In this document: piece by piece, positions 12,517 to 23,722 of the stretch | How the letters are laid out: every line of letters starts with the position of its first letter | How positions within the stretch are numbered: the first letter of the stretch is position 1 | NCBI RefSeq assembly: GCF_000715075.1 | Contig: NC_134096.1 | Span: forward strand, 65,284,026-65,348,025 | Source of the DNA: Nicotiana tabacum | Taxonomy: Eukaryota > Streptophyta > Magnoliopsida > Solanales > Solanaceae | Direction: 5' to 3' | Length of the DNA: 64,000 nt | Notes under the pieces: generated by a model | The model's database searches: none | What the model saw: the letters and a program-made list of their open reading frames with translations, nothing else | Told to the model about the DNA's origin: nothing | Made by a program: the position numbers and the translations under genes

Positions 12517-13772
12517 ATTGATTTGGCACCAGGTACCCAGCCTATATCTTTTCCACCGTACCGCATGGCTCCGAGAGAGCTGAAGGAGCAGCTTGAGGAG
12601 TTTCTAGCAAAAGGGTTCGTCATACCGAGTGTATCGCCTTAGGTGCACCAGTGTTATTTGTGAAGAAGAGGGATGGAACCATACGGATGTGCATTGATTA
12701 CCGCCAGTTGAACAAAGTTACCATTAAGAACAAGTACCCATTATCACGTATTGATGACTTATTTGACCAGTTGCAGGGTGCTAGGGTGTTCTATAAAATC
12801 AACTTGAGATCGAGGTACCATCAATTGAAGATTCGGGATCCCGATGTCCCGAAGATGGCTTTCCAGACCAGATATGGCCATTATGAGTTTTTAGTGATGT
12901 CCTTCGGCTTGACTAATGCCCCGACGAAATTTATGGATTTTATGAACATGGTGTTCAGGCCGTATATTGATTCATTTTTCATTGTCTTCATTGATGATAT
13001 TTTGATCTATTCGCGTAACATGGAGGAGCACGAGCAGCATCTGAGAATGGTACTTCAGACATTGCGGGAGAATAAGCTATATGCTAAGTTCTCCAAGTGT
13101 GAGTTCTGGCTAGATTATGTGGAATTCTTGGGATATGTTGTATCGGGCGAGGGTATTAAGGTTGATCCCAAGAAGATCGAGACAGTTCAGAGTTGGCCTC
13201 GTCCTACCACAATGACTGAGATCAGGAGCTTCCTGGGGTTAGCAGGTTATTATCGTCGGATTGTGGATGGCTTCTCATCTATTGCAGCTGCTTTGATGAG
13301 ATTGACCCAGAAGGGTGCTCTGTCCCGATGGTCCGATGATTGTGAGGCGAGCTTTCAGAAGCTCAAGACCGCCTTGACTTCATCACCGGTGTTAGTGTTG
13401 CCTTCCGGTTCAGGGATATATACTATGTATTGCAATGCTTCACGAGTTGGATGGGGTTGTGTATTGATGCAGGAGGGGCGAGTTATTGCGTATGCTTCAC
13501 ATCTGCTGAAGACCCACGAGAAGAATTACCACATACACGATTTGGAGTTGGCCACAATTGTTCATGCTCTTAAGATCTTGAGGCATTATCTATATAGGGT
13601 GTCCTGTGAGGTTTACACCGATCATCGCAGCCTACAACATTTGTTCAAGCATAGGGATCTCAATTTGAGGCAGCGCAGGTGGCTTAAGTTACTGAAGGAT
13701 TATGATATTACCATCCTTTATCATCCGGGCAAGGCGAATGTAGTTACAGATGCCTTGAGCAGAAAGGTGTAG
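12517..13772 (+). pseudogene. Element C reverse transcriptase and RNase H
   Basis: The long frame 12651-13772 carries [17 protein letters not shown], the catalytic [12 protein letters not shown] box (residues 112-123), [10 protein letters not shown] and the RNase H motifs [13 protein letters not shown] and [12 protein letters not shown]. Upstream, a frameshift near 12640 separates it from the RT start. The first catalytic position reads [11 protein letters not shown] (residues 48-58), with Asn where this family has Asp, so polymerase activity would be lost even if the frame were open. The frame ends naturally near a linker (TDALSRKV). Confidence 0.88.
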
Positions 13773-15383
13773 AGTATGGGTAGTTTCGTATTCATTTCAG
13801 CGGATGAGAGGCCACTAGCTTTGGACATTCAGTCCTTGGCTAACAGACTTGTGAGGTTGAATATTTCAGAGCACAGTCGAGTTCTTGCATGCGTCATTGC
13901 CCAGTCTTCATTATTCGAGTAGATCAAGGCTCGCCAGTTTGATGATCCGCACTTGTTGGTTCTCAGAGAGACGGTACTACAGGTCCAGGGAGGTTACTAC
14001 CGGTGAGGATGGTGTTTTGTGACTTCAGGGTCGCCTATGTGTTCCTAATGTTGATGGCTTGATGGAGAATATCTAGAGGAAGCACAAAGTTCTCGATACT
14101 CTATTCATCCAGGTGCTACGAAGATGTATCGCGACCTGAGGCAACATTATCGGTGGCGTCAGATGAAGAAGGACATAGTTAAGTATGTTGCGAGGTGTCT
14201 AAATTGCCAGCAGGTCAAGTATGAGCATCATAGGCCAGGTGGCCTACTTCAGCGGATGACTATACCAGAGTGGAAATGAGAGTGCATTACTATGGACTTC
14301 GTAGTTGGGTTGTTGCGGACCTTGCGAAAGTTTGATGCAGTTTGGGTCATTGTCGACAGGTTGACCAAGTCGGCACACTTCATTCTGGTTGTGACCACGT
14401 ATATTTCAGAGAGGTTGGCCCGGATTTATATCCAGGAGATAGTTCGGTTACATGGTGTGCATGTTTCCATCATATCAGATAGAGGCCCTCAGTTTACTTC
14501 ACATTTCTAGAGGGCAATATAGAGTGAGTTGGGGACCCGGGTAGAGCTCAGCATAGCTTTTCAACCGTAGACCGACGGGCAGTCGAAGCGGACAGTTCAG
14601 ATCTTGGAGGACATGCTCAGAGCATGTGTGATTGACTTTGGAGGGCAATGGGATCAGTTCTTGCCTTTGGCCGATTTTGCTTACAACAACAGTTATCAGT
14701 CCAGTATCGAGATGGCTCCATTTGAGGCTTTATATGGTCGGCGATGTAGTTCACCCATCGAATGGTTTGAGCCCGGCGAGGCTAAGTTATATGGTACTAA
14801 TTTGGTGAAGGATGCCTTGGAAAAGGTAAAGTTGATTCAGGAGCGACTTCGCACAGCACAGTCTAGACAGAAGAGTTACGCGGATCAGAAGGCGCGTGAT
14901 TTATCATTTATGGTGGGCGAGAAGGTTCTCTTGAAAGTCTTGCTGATGAAGGAAATCATGAGGTTCGGGAAGAAGGGTAAGTTGAGCCCAAGGTTTATAG
15001 GCCCATTTGAAGTGTTGAGACGAGTTGGGGAGGTTGCTTATGAACTTGCTTTGCCTCCTAGTCTATCTAGATTTCATCCAGTTTTCCACGTATCTATGCT
15101 CCAGAGGTATCATGCCGACATGTCACATATGTTAGACTTCAGCACGGTTCAGTTAGATGAGAGCCTGGGTTATGAGGAGGAGCCAGTTGCCATTGTTGAC
15201 AGGCAGGTCTGCCAGTTGAGGTCCAAGACAATTTCTGCAATAAAAGTTCAGTGGAGAGGCCAGCCAGTTAAGGAGGCAACTTGGGAGGCCGAGGAGGACA
15301 TGCAGAGCAGATATCCACACTTATTCGACACTTCGGGTATGATTCTAGACTCGTTCGAGGACGAATATTTGCTTAAAAGGTGA
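13773..15383 (+). pseudogene. Element C integrase with chromodomain-like tail
   Basis: The HHCC zinc-binding module is readable at about 14100-14220 (SIHPGATKMYRDLRQHY, then RCLNCQQVK). The frame 14292-14510 has the catalytic core (MDFVVGLLR, VDRLTKSAHF, ISDRGPQFTS) and ends in a stop where FW would be expected. The frame 14604-15383 has the rest of the core, FHPVFHVSMLQRYH, and a chromodomain-like tail with EATWEAEEDM and YPHLFD. Several stops at 13920-14280 and 14508 break it. Confidence 0.86.
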
Positions 15384-15387
15384 AGAA
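15375..15387 (+). other. Polypurine tract of element C
   Basis: The purine-rich run AAAAGGTGAAGAA lies directly before the TGTAACGACCC start of the 3' LTR. Confidence 0.65.
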
Positions 15388-18132
15388 TGTAACGACCCAA
15401 CCGGTTGTTTTGCATTCTAGAACCCTGCTCCCCTAAATAAGACTCCCCGTATGTGGTCTTACTATTTTATGACTTACAGGGATGGCCAGTTCGAGATTTG
15501 GAAGGGTTCTGATTGAAATCGGAACACTTGGTCCTTAGTTTGGCTTTAAAAGGCTAAGTTTGACTTCAGTCAAAGTTTTGAGTAAACGACATCAGAATCA
15601 AGATTTGAAGGTTCCAATAGGTTTGTATGATGATTTTGGACTTGGGCATATGTTCGAATCGGGTTTTGGACGACTCGGGAGGGTTTTGGTGCTTAATAGT
15701 GAAACTCAATATTTGAAGGTTTTAAAGTTCTTTAAATTTGGTTTGGAGTAGGTTTTTGTGTTACCGAGGTCCTTTTGGAATTCCGAACCTGGGAATAGTT
15801 CTGTATGGTGATTTAAGACTTGCACGTAAAATTTTATGTCATTCCGAGTAGTTTAAATATGTTTTGGCGTGCTCGGAGTAAGTTGAAGAACTTGAAGGTC
15901 CTAAGTCGATTCAATTTGGTTTGAGGTTCGATTCTTAGTTTTGATATTTTTTTATGCATTCCAAGGGTTCGAGCAAGTTCGTTTTATTATTTCAAACTTG
16001 TTGGTACATTCGGACGGGACCTCGGTGGCCCAGAATGCCATTCGGACGATGCGCGGATTGAGTTAAGACTCAATAGGGCTGCTGGTGCACCAGTTCTGGT
16101 GTGCCCGCACCTGCGAGCTTTGGGCCGCAGGTCCGAGCTAGCAGGTTCATGGGTTGGGTCGCAAAAGAGGCTTTGGAACGTCTAGCCATGGATCACAAAT
16201 GCGGGTTTTCGTGCGCACTTGCGCGATTGGGGAGGACGCAGAAGGGGCTCAAGCCGCAGGAGCGGCACGCTTGCCGCAGAAGTGGGACCGCAAAAGCAAA
16301 AATCCCATCTGCAGAAGCGGCCCTCGCTAGGCTTAAGCAACTCCGCAGAAGCGGACCTAGAACCACAGGTGCGGTACCGCAAATGCGGCGGAGGCACCGC
16401 AGGTGCGAAAAACGCTGAAGGCAGAACTTCATTTAAGTCGGGGTTGAGCATTTGGGGTTCATTTATTGCACTTCTTGGGGCGATTTTGGAGCTTTCACTA
16501 GCTATTTGAGGTAAGCAATTTCATCTAATGTGAGTTAAATACATAGTTTATAGGTAGATTTTAACATGTAAATTAGTGAAAATTATGGGTTTAGATAAAA
16601 AAAACCTAGGTTTTTGATAAAAATAAGATTTAACCACGAAAATGGTTATGGAATTTAGTAAAAATTATATATATATGAGTTCGTGAGATTATGGGTAACA
16701 ACTTTCTTTGAAATTTTTCGGAATCCGGGAATGTGGGCCCGGGGATAAATTTTAGGAATTCTTCAATTGGGATTTGGTAATCACTTTAATAGCTAGTATA
16801 TGAACTTTTGAGCACGTATTGATTATTTTATGTAACATTTGACTAGTTTCGAGTCGTTTGGCACCGAGTTGAGGGTTTAAATCACAGCTGTGGACCAGAA
16901 AGTAAGCTTTGAGATGAGGTAAATCTCTTGCTTAACCTTGTAAGAGGGAACTCTTCCTCTTAGGTGTATCTTTGTTGTGAATTACTTGCGTGGGGAGCTA
17001 CGTACGCACTAGGTGATGAGAGTCCATGTGTAGCTGTATTTTATGTGATGTTCAGGTAGTCTTAGGCTTACAACATGCCTTGTTTGCATTGTTATGTTGT
17101 TTATGCACATTAACTGCTTTGAAATGAGTTGAGATTAAGGATTTAAATATTTAAAGTCTCTCGTTTGGATTTCTTGTGTTTGGAAAGAATTGAAGGATTT
17201 TATAAGAACTCTAATAATTTTATGTTCATTCGCGTCGCAAGAATTTCCGCGAGCGAGGTAAACTTTCCTCTACTCTCATGGGAGTGGGTCGTTCACCTCG
17301 GCAGGTTAATAGATACATCTACGGTTCGTATCGTTCGACCCTCGGTAGTGCATAGTATATTTCTGGATAGGGCCGTACGACCTCGGCATAAATCGTGCGT
17401 GATAATACTCGGAGCCTAACTTTTACTTGATATTAATTTATGGCTTGAGCGGTTATTATTATTTAAAGGACAAGAATTGATTCAAAATTATTATTAGTAA
17501 AGGGAGTTATTATTCACTGCTAGTTACTGTTGGTATTAATTACTTACATAATCTATGCTTATTTATGATTTTCGTATTTTATTTATATCACATAGTAAGT
17601 GTCGATGTCGACCCCTTGTCACTACTTCTTCGAGGTTAGACTTGATACTTACTGGGTACATGTTGTTTATGTACTCATGCTATACTTCTACACTAATCGT
17701 GCAGGATATGAGGCAAGTGCATCTGGTGGACATATTGGCGCACAACCCCGTTACCCGGAGGCCTAGTGATGAGCTGCATCCTGAGTCGTTCTGCAACACC
17801 TACGGCCTTTAGTTTTTACTTATTCTCTGTCTATGTTATTTCAGACAGTAGTTAGAGTTTTGTAAATTCTACTAGTGCTCAGACACTTATGACACCATTT
17901 CTTGGCACACACTCTAGTAGACTTTGCGGTTTTGGGGTACTTATATATTTATGTTGTATTCAGTGTTTTCATTTTTACCATCGACACTCTATTTCTCAAA
18001 TTTCTAAACAAATGGGATTTAATTACTTAGAAATTGGTTAAAACAAGAAATCACGTAGTAACTTCATCATAGGCTTGCCTAGTGGCGACGTTAGGCGCCA
18101 TCATGACCTATAGGAGAAATTGGGTCGTGACA
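15388..18132 (+). repeat. 3' LTR of element C (2745 bp)
   Basis: It begins TGTAACGACCCAACCGG and ends AATTGGGTCGTGACA. The same termini are seen in the solo LTR at 31836-34692. It contains a GC-rich cluster of CGCA...GCG motifs at about 16240-16410. The partner LTR is outside the window. The right flanking bases are GTTAT; the left flank is not visible, so no duplication can be checked. Confidence 0.88.
16240..16410. repeat. GC-rich CGCAnnnGCGG motif cluster in LTR C
   Basis: Repeated short motifs such as CCGCAGAAGCGG and ACCGCAGGTGCG recur at irregular spacing in an otherwise AT-rich LTR. A related cluster lies at 32520-32830 in the solo LTR. The long overlapping frames here on both strands are a by-product of the GC content. 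Confidence 0.75.
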
Positions 18133-18456
18133 GTTATGAGTAATTAGTGGCCGATACATATGATTTTAATGAATGAAATTATATATTGGCTATTATATAA
18201 ACGGTCACTATAACTATGAATCACAACGATGTAATTAGCATAGGCCATATGACTATAACCTTAGTCAATGGACCTATATGCTTGCTACAAATAACTATAG
18301 GCCGATACGTATGACCTTAATGAATGAAATTATATATTGACTATTACATAACCGGTCAATATAACTATGAATCACAACGATATAATTAACATAGGCCATA
18401 TGAATAAATCCTAAGTCAATGGACTTATATGATTTCCATAGGCCGATACGTATGAC
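18133..18456 (+). repeat. ~150-bp tandem array, left remnant
   Basis: Two units and part of a third, marked by AATGAATGAAATTATATA at 18168 and 18319 (151 bp apart). The unit also contains GGCCGATACGTATGACC and GTCAATGGACTTATATG. The left edge is cut by the end of element C and the right edge by element D; the array resumes at 30755. Confidence 0.88.
18452..18456. repeat. Target-site duplication of element D (left copy)
   Basis: ATGAC directly precedes the LTR at 18457; the identical ATGAC follows the other LTR at 30755-30759. Confidence 0.9.
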
Positions 18457-19797
18457 TGATCACGCCCAACTATGCCTTGTAAAAAGGACTTAGCGGTCAT
18501 TGCAAATATATTTCGGTTAATAAGTCCGCAGTCGAGTCCCACAGGGAATTAACCTATTAAACACAGCTACTAGACTCGCACCAATTAAAGCAATCAATCT
18601 TCAAAAATATTTAAGTAACAAATTTGATGTTTACTAAATAAATATCACGTAATGAAAATGCAATAATTAATAACTAACTACGAACGGGTTGTAGAAAAGA
18701 ATTGAAATGATCTAAGGTTATGATTTCCCCTATTGTCGGAATCCTTTCCCCTACGTTTTCTATAAATTTGCCTAAGTCTTCTCTACTGATCATGAATGTT
18801 CTGAGTGTTGTAATTCTCTCCCGAGTAACTACTATAATTTACTAGACATATTCTCCCGAATTACGCTAGCTGGCATTAAGTACGGCTCACTCGGATTGCA
18901 CCAAGGTTTTGTTATCCCTAATCCCACCTTTAAACCCCCCGTATTGATCCCTCATATATGTTAGGAGTGATGTTGTTCAACAATTACCTAAATATGCACT
19001 CTCTCCCGAGTAATACACGTTAAATAGGCACAGTCGATTGAGGGCCCTTCAATCAACAACAATAATAATATAGTTGAACAAATAGAGAAAATACTACGAC
19101 AAATCTATATTAACGTAACAGGAAAATCATCCTCCAATAGGTTCCATCAAAACGCTAGATTAAGAGTTTAGCTATTCATACTCATAGTCACAATATCTCA
19201 GATGTTTTGTATAATTAAATTACAAAGTAAAGATGAAAGGATGTAGAAATCAATATTTCTAAGTCCCAACGGTTGTTTCACGAGCTATCCTTGCCTCCAG
19301 TTGCAAAAACTCCTCCAAAAGTGGCGTTTTATGTCTATTTATATGTGTAGGAAAAGACCTAAATGACATAGGCCAAGTCCTAGTCAAACCAGGAGACGAA
19401 ATAAGCCTTCAAAGTTCGGAGTGTGCACGCCTCGGACCTCGCCTCGCGAGCATGACCTCGCGCCAGACCTGGCGTCGCCAGCCTTAACGCAAGGTGGACC
19501 TCGCCTAGCCTGCTCCCTCGCGAGCTAAAAGCCTTGCCCAGCCAGCTCCTACGTGATCTATTAAGCTTGCTTCGCCAGCCTTCTCATTTATCCGCTGCTC
19601 ACTTATTTCTTTCTTCTTTTCAACTGTTTTCGAGCACGCTTTAGACTTTAATTATTCCTTTTTCTCTACTTTCATCTCCAATTCACCTACATATAAAATA
19701 GACTCCATGACGTGCAAATAAAGTGTAGTTTATCATTAAAGCATACAAAATGCAAGGCAAATAATGTACTAAAATATAGAATTATAGCCACACATCA
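18457..19797 (-). repeat. 3' LTR of element D (1341 bp)
   Basis: It begins TGATCACGCCCAACTATGCC on the plus strand and ends GCCACACATCA; on the minus strand it runs TGATGTGTGGC to GGGCGTGATCA. It is nearly the same as 29390-30754 apart from substitutions and a roughly 12-bp gap near 19450. It contains a GC-rich stretch at about 19430-19560 with CCTCGCCTCGCGAG motifs. Confidence 0.93.
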
Positions 19798-19812
19798 ATA
19801 CCCCACACTTAA
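19798..19812 (-). other. Polypurine tract of element D
   Basis: On the minus strand TTAAGTGTGGGGTAT lies directly before the 3' LTR. Two further copies of TTAAGTGTGGGG occur inside the element, at about 22490 and 22637. Confidence 0.75.
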
Positions 19813-21302
19813 ACATTGCTCGTCCTCGAGCAATCAAACTACACTTATAGACACAACCTTTTTAAGCAATTCCCTTAACTTATCACACCAAGAATCTTTA
19901 AAATAGTCTAAGCACAAAGGTGTAACATCCTCACCTCAAGATTTGACTCATAAATACCATGCCTTATTCACAATTCACTTACTTACTCTAACATGGAGGT
20001 CAATGACATTTCTTTTCCTTTATGAATCGCGTGCCCTCACCCAACAAAGAGCTTAGTTCCGCACACAATGAATTTTAAGAACGTAGGAACTCAATATAGG
20101 AAAAATTCACTCGCTCTTAGAAATAACATTCATATGCCACAAATGATGCACCTTAGGCTTGCCCGTAGTGTAAGACTCTACTAATCGAGCTTATTCAGTC
20201 TAGGATCAAGTAGGACTTTAATTGGTTGTACTATAGGCTGCGGGTCGGATATGATACATTTGGATATGAGTGACTACACCTCCCTTAAGCACTTTAATAC
20301 ATATACTTTAATACTACAGCCCATACTTATGTTAAACCAGAATTCCACCTTCACTTCAATTTATATTACCCCATACTTCTTTAAGCACAAATATATCACT
20401 AGCCACCACCATCAAGAATTATTTTTTTCATACAATACATCTATTTTTTTTAATTTTTCTTTCAATCCAAGTGGCTTTTATTGACATTTTTTTTTTCAAA
20501 CGATGCACCTTTCTCCTTATTTCATTTGTTCCACTCAAAAGCCAAATCACCACCCCATACTTTAACTTTTACTTAATTCATCACAATTCAAGTGCTCATG
20601 AGAGGTGACAAGGTTCAAATATATGGTCGATTCACACAAAGGGGTACGACTTGTAATGTGGTTGCCAAAGAAACAAGATTATAGGCTCAAAGGGGTTAAC
20701 AACATTACATGACATTCATGCGGGTAGACTCTATATATCTAGCTCAACAAAGAAACGCCTATATCACTTCCTAGACTAAACAAGACTACCATTTCGCTAT
20801 GCACACACGCGGGGCAAGTTCTAGACATCAAATGCAATGCACTGAATATATACAAAACTCACGCAGACATGGCACATAACTCACTTAGGATTGGTTTTAT
20901 CACGACACTCCAGTCAGCGCAGTCAAGCAAATTTAAGAATCTACGATTTAAGGTACTTATATCAGAGTCAAAAACTGAGCCTAAGCGTCACAACCAGAGT
21001 ACTAACTATTCTCAAGGCGTAACAAAGTTAAGAGATATCGCTGCAATTTAATTCATAGCCTAGTGATTTCTACTCCTAAAAATTAAAACTAACTACACCC
21101 AATTCAATTAAAACCCTTGGAAAAGAACCATGGTCCAAAGAAAAACCAAGGGGAAATTACTACACTACCTACAAGAAAATCTTTTTGGTTTTTTTTTCTT
21201 TAGACTTAATTACCTCAAGAAAATTGTCTAGGAGATCCATCGTCGGGAAGAGTCCAATTTTTTAATTTTTCAGACGGCACTAACTAAAAACAAATAAAAC
21301 TA
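19813..21302. other. Non-coding spacer of element D
   Basis: Between the third reading frame and the 3' LTR. It is AT-rich with no significant reading frame on either strand; I see no domain or motif beyond pyrimidine-rich runs. Confidence 0.6.
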
Positions 21303-22420
21303 TCATCCCATATAGACGGGCCATAAAACTCCAATATGTCCCTCTCCGCTAAAGTGGCCGCCCCTCCCCCCTAACCGTAGCTGTAAATCCATCATCCCAT
21401 ATAGATTGGCCATAAAACTATCATCACGAGCATTGCGCTCAGCACCTGTCAATGATGGCATGGCAGTCTCTTCCTTCACGCGGACGCTAGTAATGTCAGT
21501 TTGTCGTAGGGTCTGATCAATGATGTGGTCGAACGTTGGCTCCTCCTCAACCTCTTCATGTCTTAAGAACTGAGTCAACATATTTGCAAAATGCATTCGT
21601 TCAATCCTCTTACTCGTTCTTACTAGAGACATTCGGTAGCGAATCAAATGACCTACATTCACCCTCTGACCCGTCATGAGGAAATATAGCACACACATCC
21701 TCTCATGGCTAATGAGCGTGTCATGATTGCAAGGTAGGAGCCGTGCATTAATCAGTTTCAACCATACTTGAGCCTCTGCCCTCATCTTCTTCTTAGGGAA
21801 TTTCCTGTGCCGATTTGTTTTCTTATCCCAAACCCAAGCTGCCATCGAATTGACACCACAAAGAATGTGTCTCAGCTCTCTATATGTAGGGCGAGCGATG
21901 AAGTATTCCAATGGCTCATGAGGCACTTCCAGAGCACCTAAGAAATTACATATTGTCGTGGCTGAAAAATCTATCAACCTTCCACGAATCGGCACCAGCT
22001 GTTCAGTATCCTTTGGATCAAACCCGGCATAGAATTCCCGAATGAGATTGAGATTTATATTCCCTGTGTTTTTGAAGACATAACTCAACCCAACTCATTG
22101 ATGCCTCTCCAAATTGCTTGGTACTTGGCTTGCAGGCGACGCTCGTGAATAGCAGCTTCTGGATGTACATGTTTTGGCCTATAGCGCCGGTACCAATCCT
22201 TAGTGTGTGAGGGTATGCTTTTGAGTCCAAACCCATGCTGTCCATGAGGTTGTGGACGAGTGGATGCTATAGCTGCCACGACTTGTAGTCCTTCACCTTG
22301 ACTGGAAGTAGCTTCCCCCTCCCTTTTTCTCTTCTTCGGAGGAGGCACAGAGGTAGCCTTAGCTTTAGACGAAGCAGTGGATGTGGCTTTGCCTTTACCA
22401 GTGTCTTTTCTTGGAGGCAT
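21303..22420 (-). pseudogene. Element D third ORF (env-like position), frameshifted
   Basis: Two minus-strand frames meet at 22085-22088. The first (22420 down) has a basic, Lys/Ser-rich start, with PPPKKRKREGE resembling a nuclear-localisation signal. The second continues with LNLIREFYAGF and a segment containing RPTYRELRHILCG. These features resemble the plant protein family labelled putative plant transposon protein, which often lies 3' of pol in Athila-group elements. I see no convincing signal peptide or membrane segment, so env is a statement about position only. The function is unknown. The one-base frame change at the junction probably destroyed a single protein of about 370 residues. 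Confidence 0.65.
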
Positions 22421-23722
22421 ATTCGTTCATACACAAGTAAGCATTAATCAGTTTAAGCTGTATTGCAACATTTCAACACATGGTCTTGCCACCCCACACT
22501 TAAGAGTTTAACACATGATTTTTAATAATTTCCGAGGTTACTCAGACTTTACCTCATATTTACTTAGCATGAGAATCAAGAAAAGACACATGGGTACTTC
22601 CTCCAATTTCAAAGCATTAGGCTACCAGTGAGCCACCCCACACTTAAGATTTTAAAGTGGTGCATGACTACATAGCACTAGTCTTACAATCCCGGAGACT
22701 CGGGCTCCAATGGGGACAGAGAATGCCTTTGAGGCATACTGACAAACACTTAACATGCACTAGTGCCATGTGAGTGCTTGTAGGGATAGGGGATTGCCTT
22801 ACCCTCCCAAATCGGCTTGGGAGTTCCGTACTACCACTTGTTCACACAATAGCAACACCATTCCTATGGGGTTCATGGGGTTGGGGACATATAAATACAT
22901 TGTTACAATGAAGAACAACCCCAAAATTTGTGCCCAATGTCATGCATTCACCCACTCGAAATTGCCAAAGAATATAGATAGAAATAATACCTTAGATGTT
23001 TAAGAGGAGGGATTGCCCTTGAATTGATGTTGCAGGTGAAGGAAAGAGCAGAAGATGCTTGTCTTCAATGGGTTTGTGAGGGAGGGGGCTTTGCAGTGTT
23101 CTTCTTGCGTGAGTGTGCGAGCAGTGAATCTTTGGGCAGTGAAATTTTGAGTGTGTGTGTGTAGTAAGGTTTTGGGCTTTAGGTTAGGTTTTAAGGGAGG
23201 GGATTAAAAGAAATAAAGGAACTGGGATTAAAATAAACCAAGATTTTCACTTACCTGGCGACGCGAGGTCACTGCTTCGCCTTAATCCTCGCGAGGCGAG
23301 CTCCAATGCCAGATACACCTCTACTTACCCCTCATGAGGCGAGCTCCAACGCGAGCTTTACATCAGGCGATGCGAGAGCTAACGCCTGGACCAGCTCATT
23401 GTGGACCAGGCGACGCGCAATGCACTGTACGACTTGCTAAAATTACCTCCAAACATGTTAGTACCTAAAAACGAAAAGAAAATTCTAACTACACTAAAAC
23501 TCAACTATGAATTAGGTTGCCTCCCAACGAGCGCCTTAGTTAATGTCATGGCATGACGAATACAACATTACAATGGGTTGCCTCTCATGAAGCGCCTGCT
23601 TTAACGTCGTGGCACGACGCAGGCAATCGACTTAAGGCTCGCTCAACATTGGTGGCTCGAGCAAACGAGTCACCGACACTACTTTCGCATCATCCATGCC
23701 CAAATAATGTTTTAACTTGTGC
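22421..23722. other. Element D spacer between pol and third ORF
   Basis: No supported gene. It holds two polypurine-tract-like TTAAGTGTGGGG copies (minus strand, near 22490 and 22637), a GC-rich stretch at 23255-23420 with CCTCGCGAGGCGAG, and two diverged copies of a ~60-bp unit with a hairpin (23515-23620). A subgenomic promoter for the third ORF could lie here, but nothing proves it. Confidence 0.55.

Larger units (their letters stand above)
10681..18132 (+). mobile_element. Element C: Ty3/gypsy chromovirus, 5' half displaced
   Basis: The plus-strand order is the middle and end of gag, protease, reverse transcriptase, RNase H, integrase, chromodomain remnant, polypurine tract and 3' LTR (15388-18132). 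The sequence starts abruptly inside gag at the end of element B, so B split C and the 5' LTR plus gag start must lie left of the window. The right flank is the ~150-bp tandem array. Frame breaks and stops show that C is inactive. The LTR ends and the chromodomain-type tail suggest the Tekay/Del-like branch. Confidence 0.9.

Noticed and set aside
16101..16509. Overlapping frames of 79-105 codons on both strands
   Set aside because: GC-rich motif cluster in an LTR; no conserved protein and frames on both strands.
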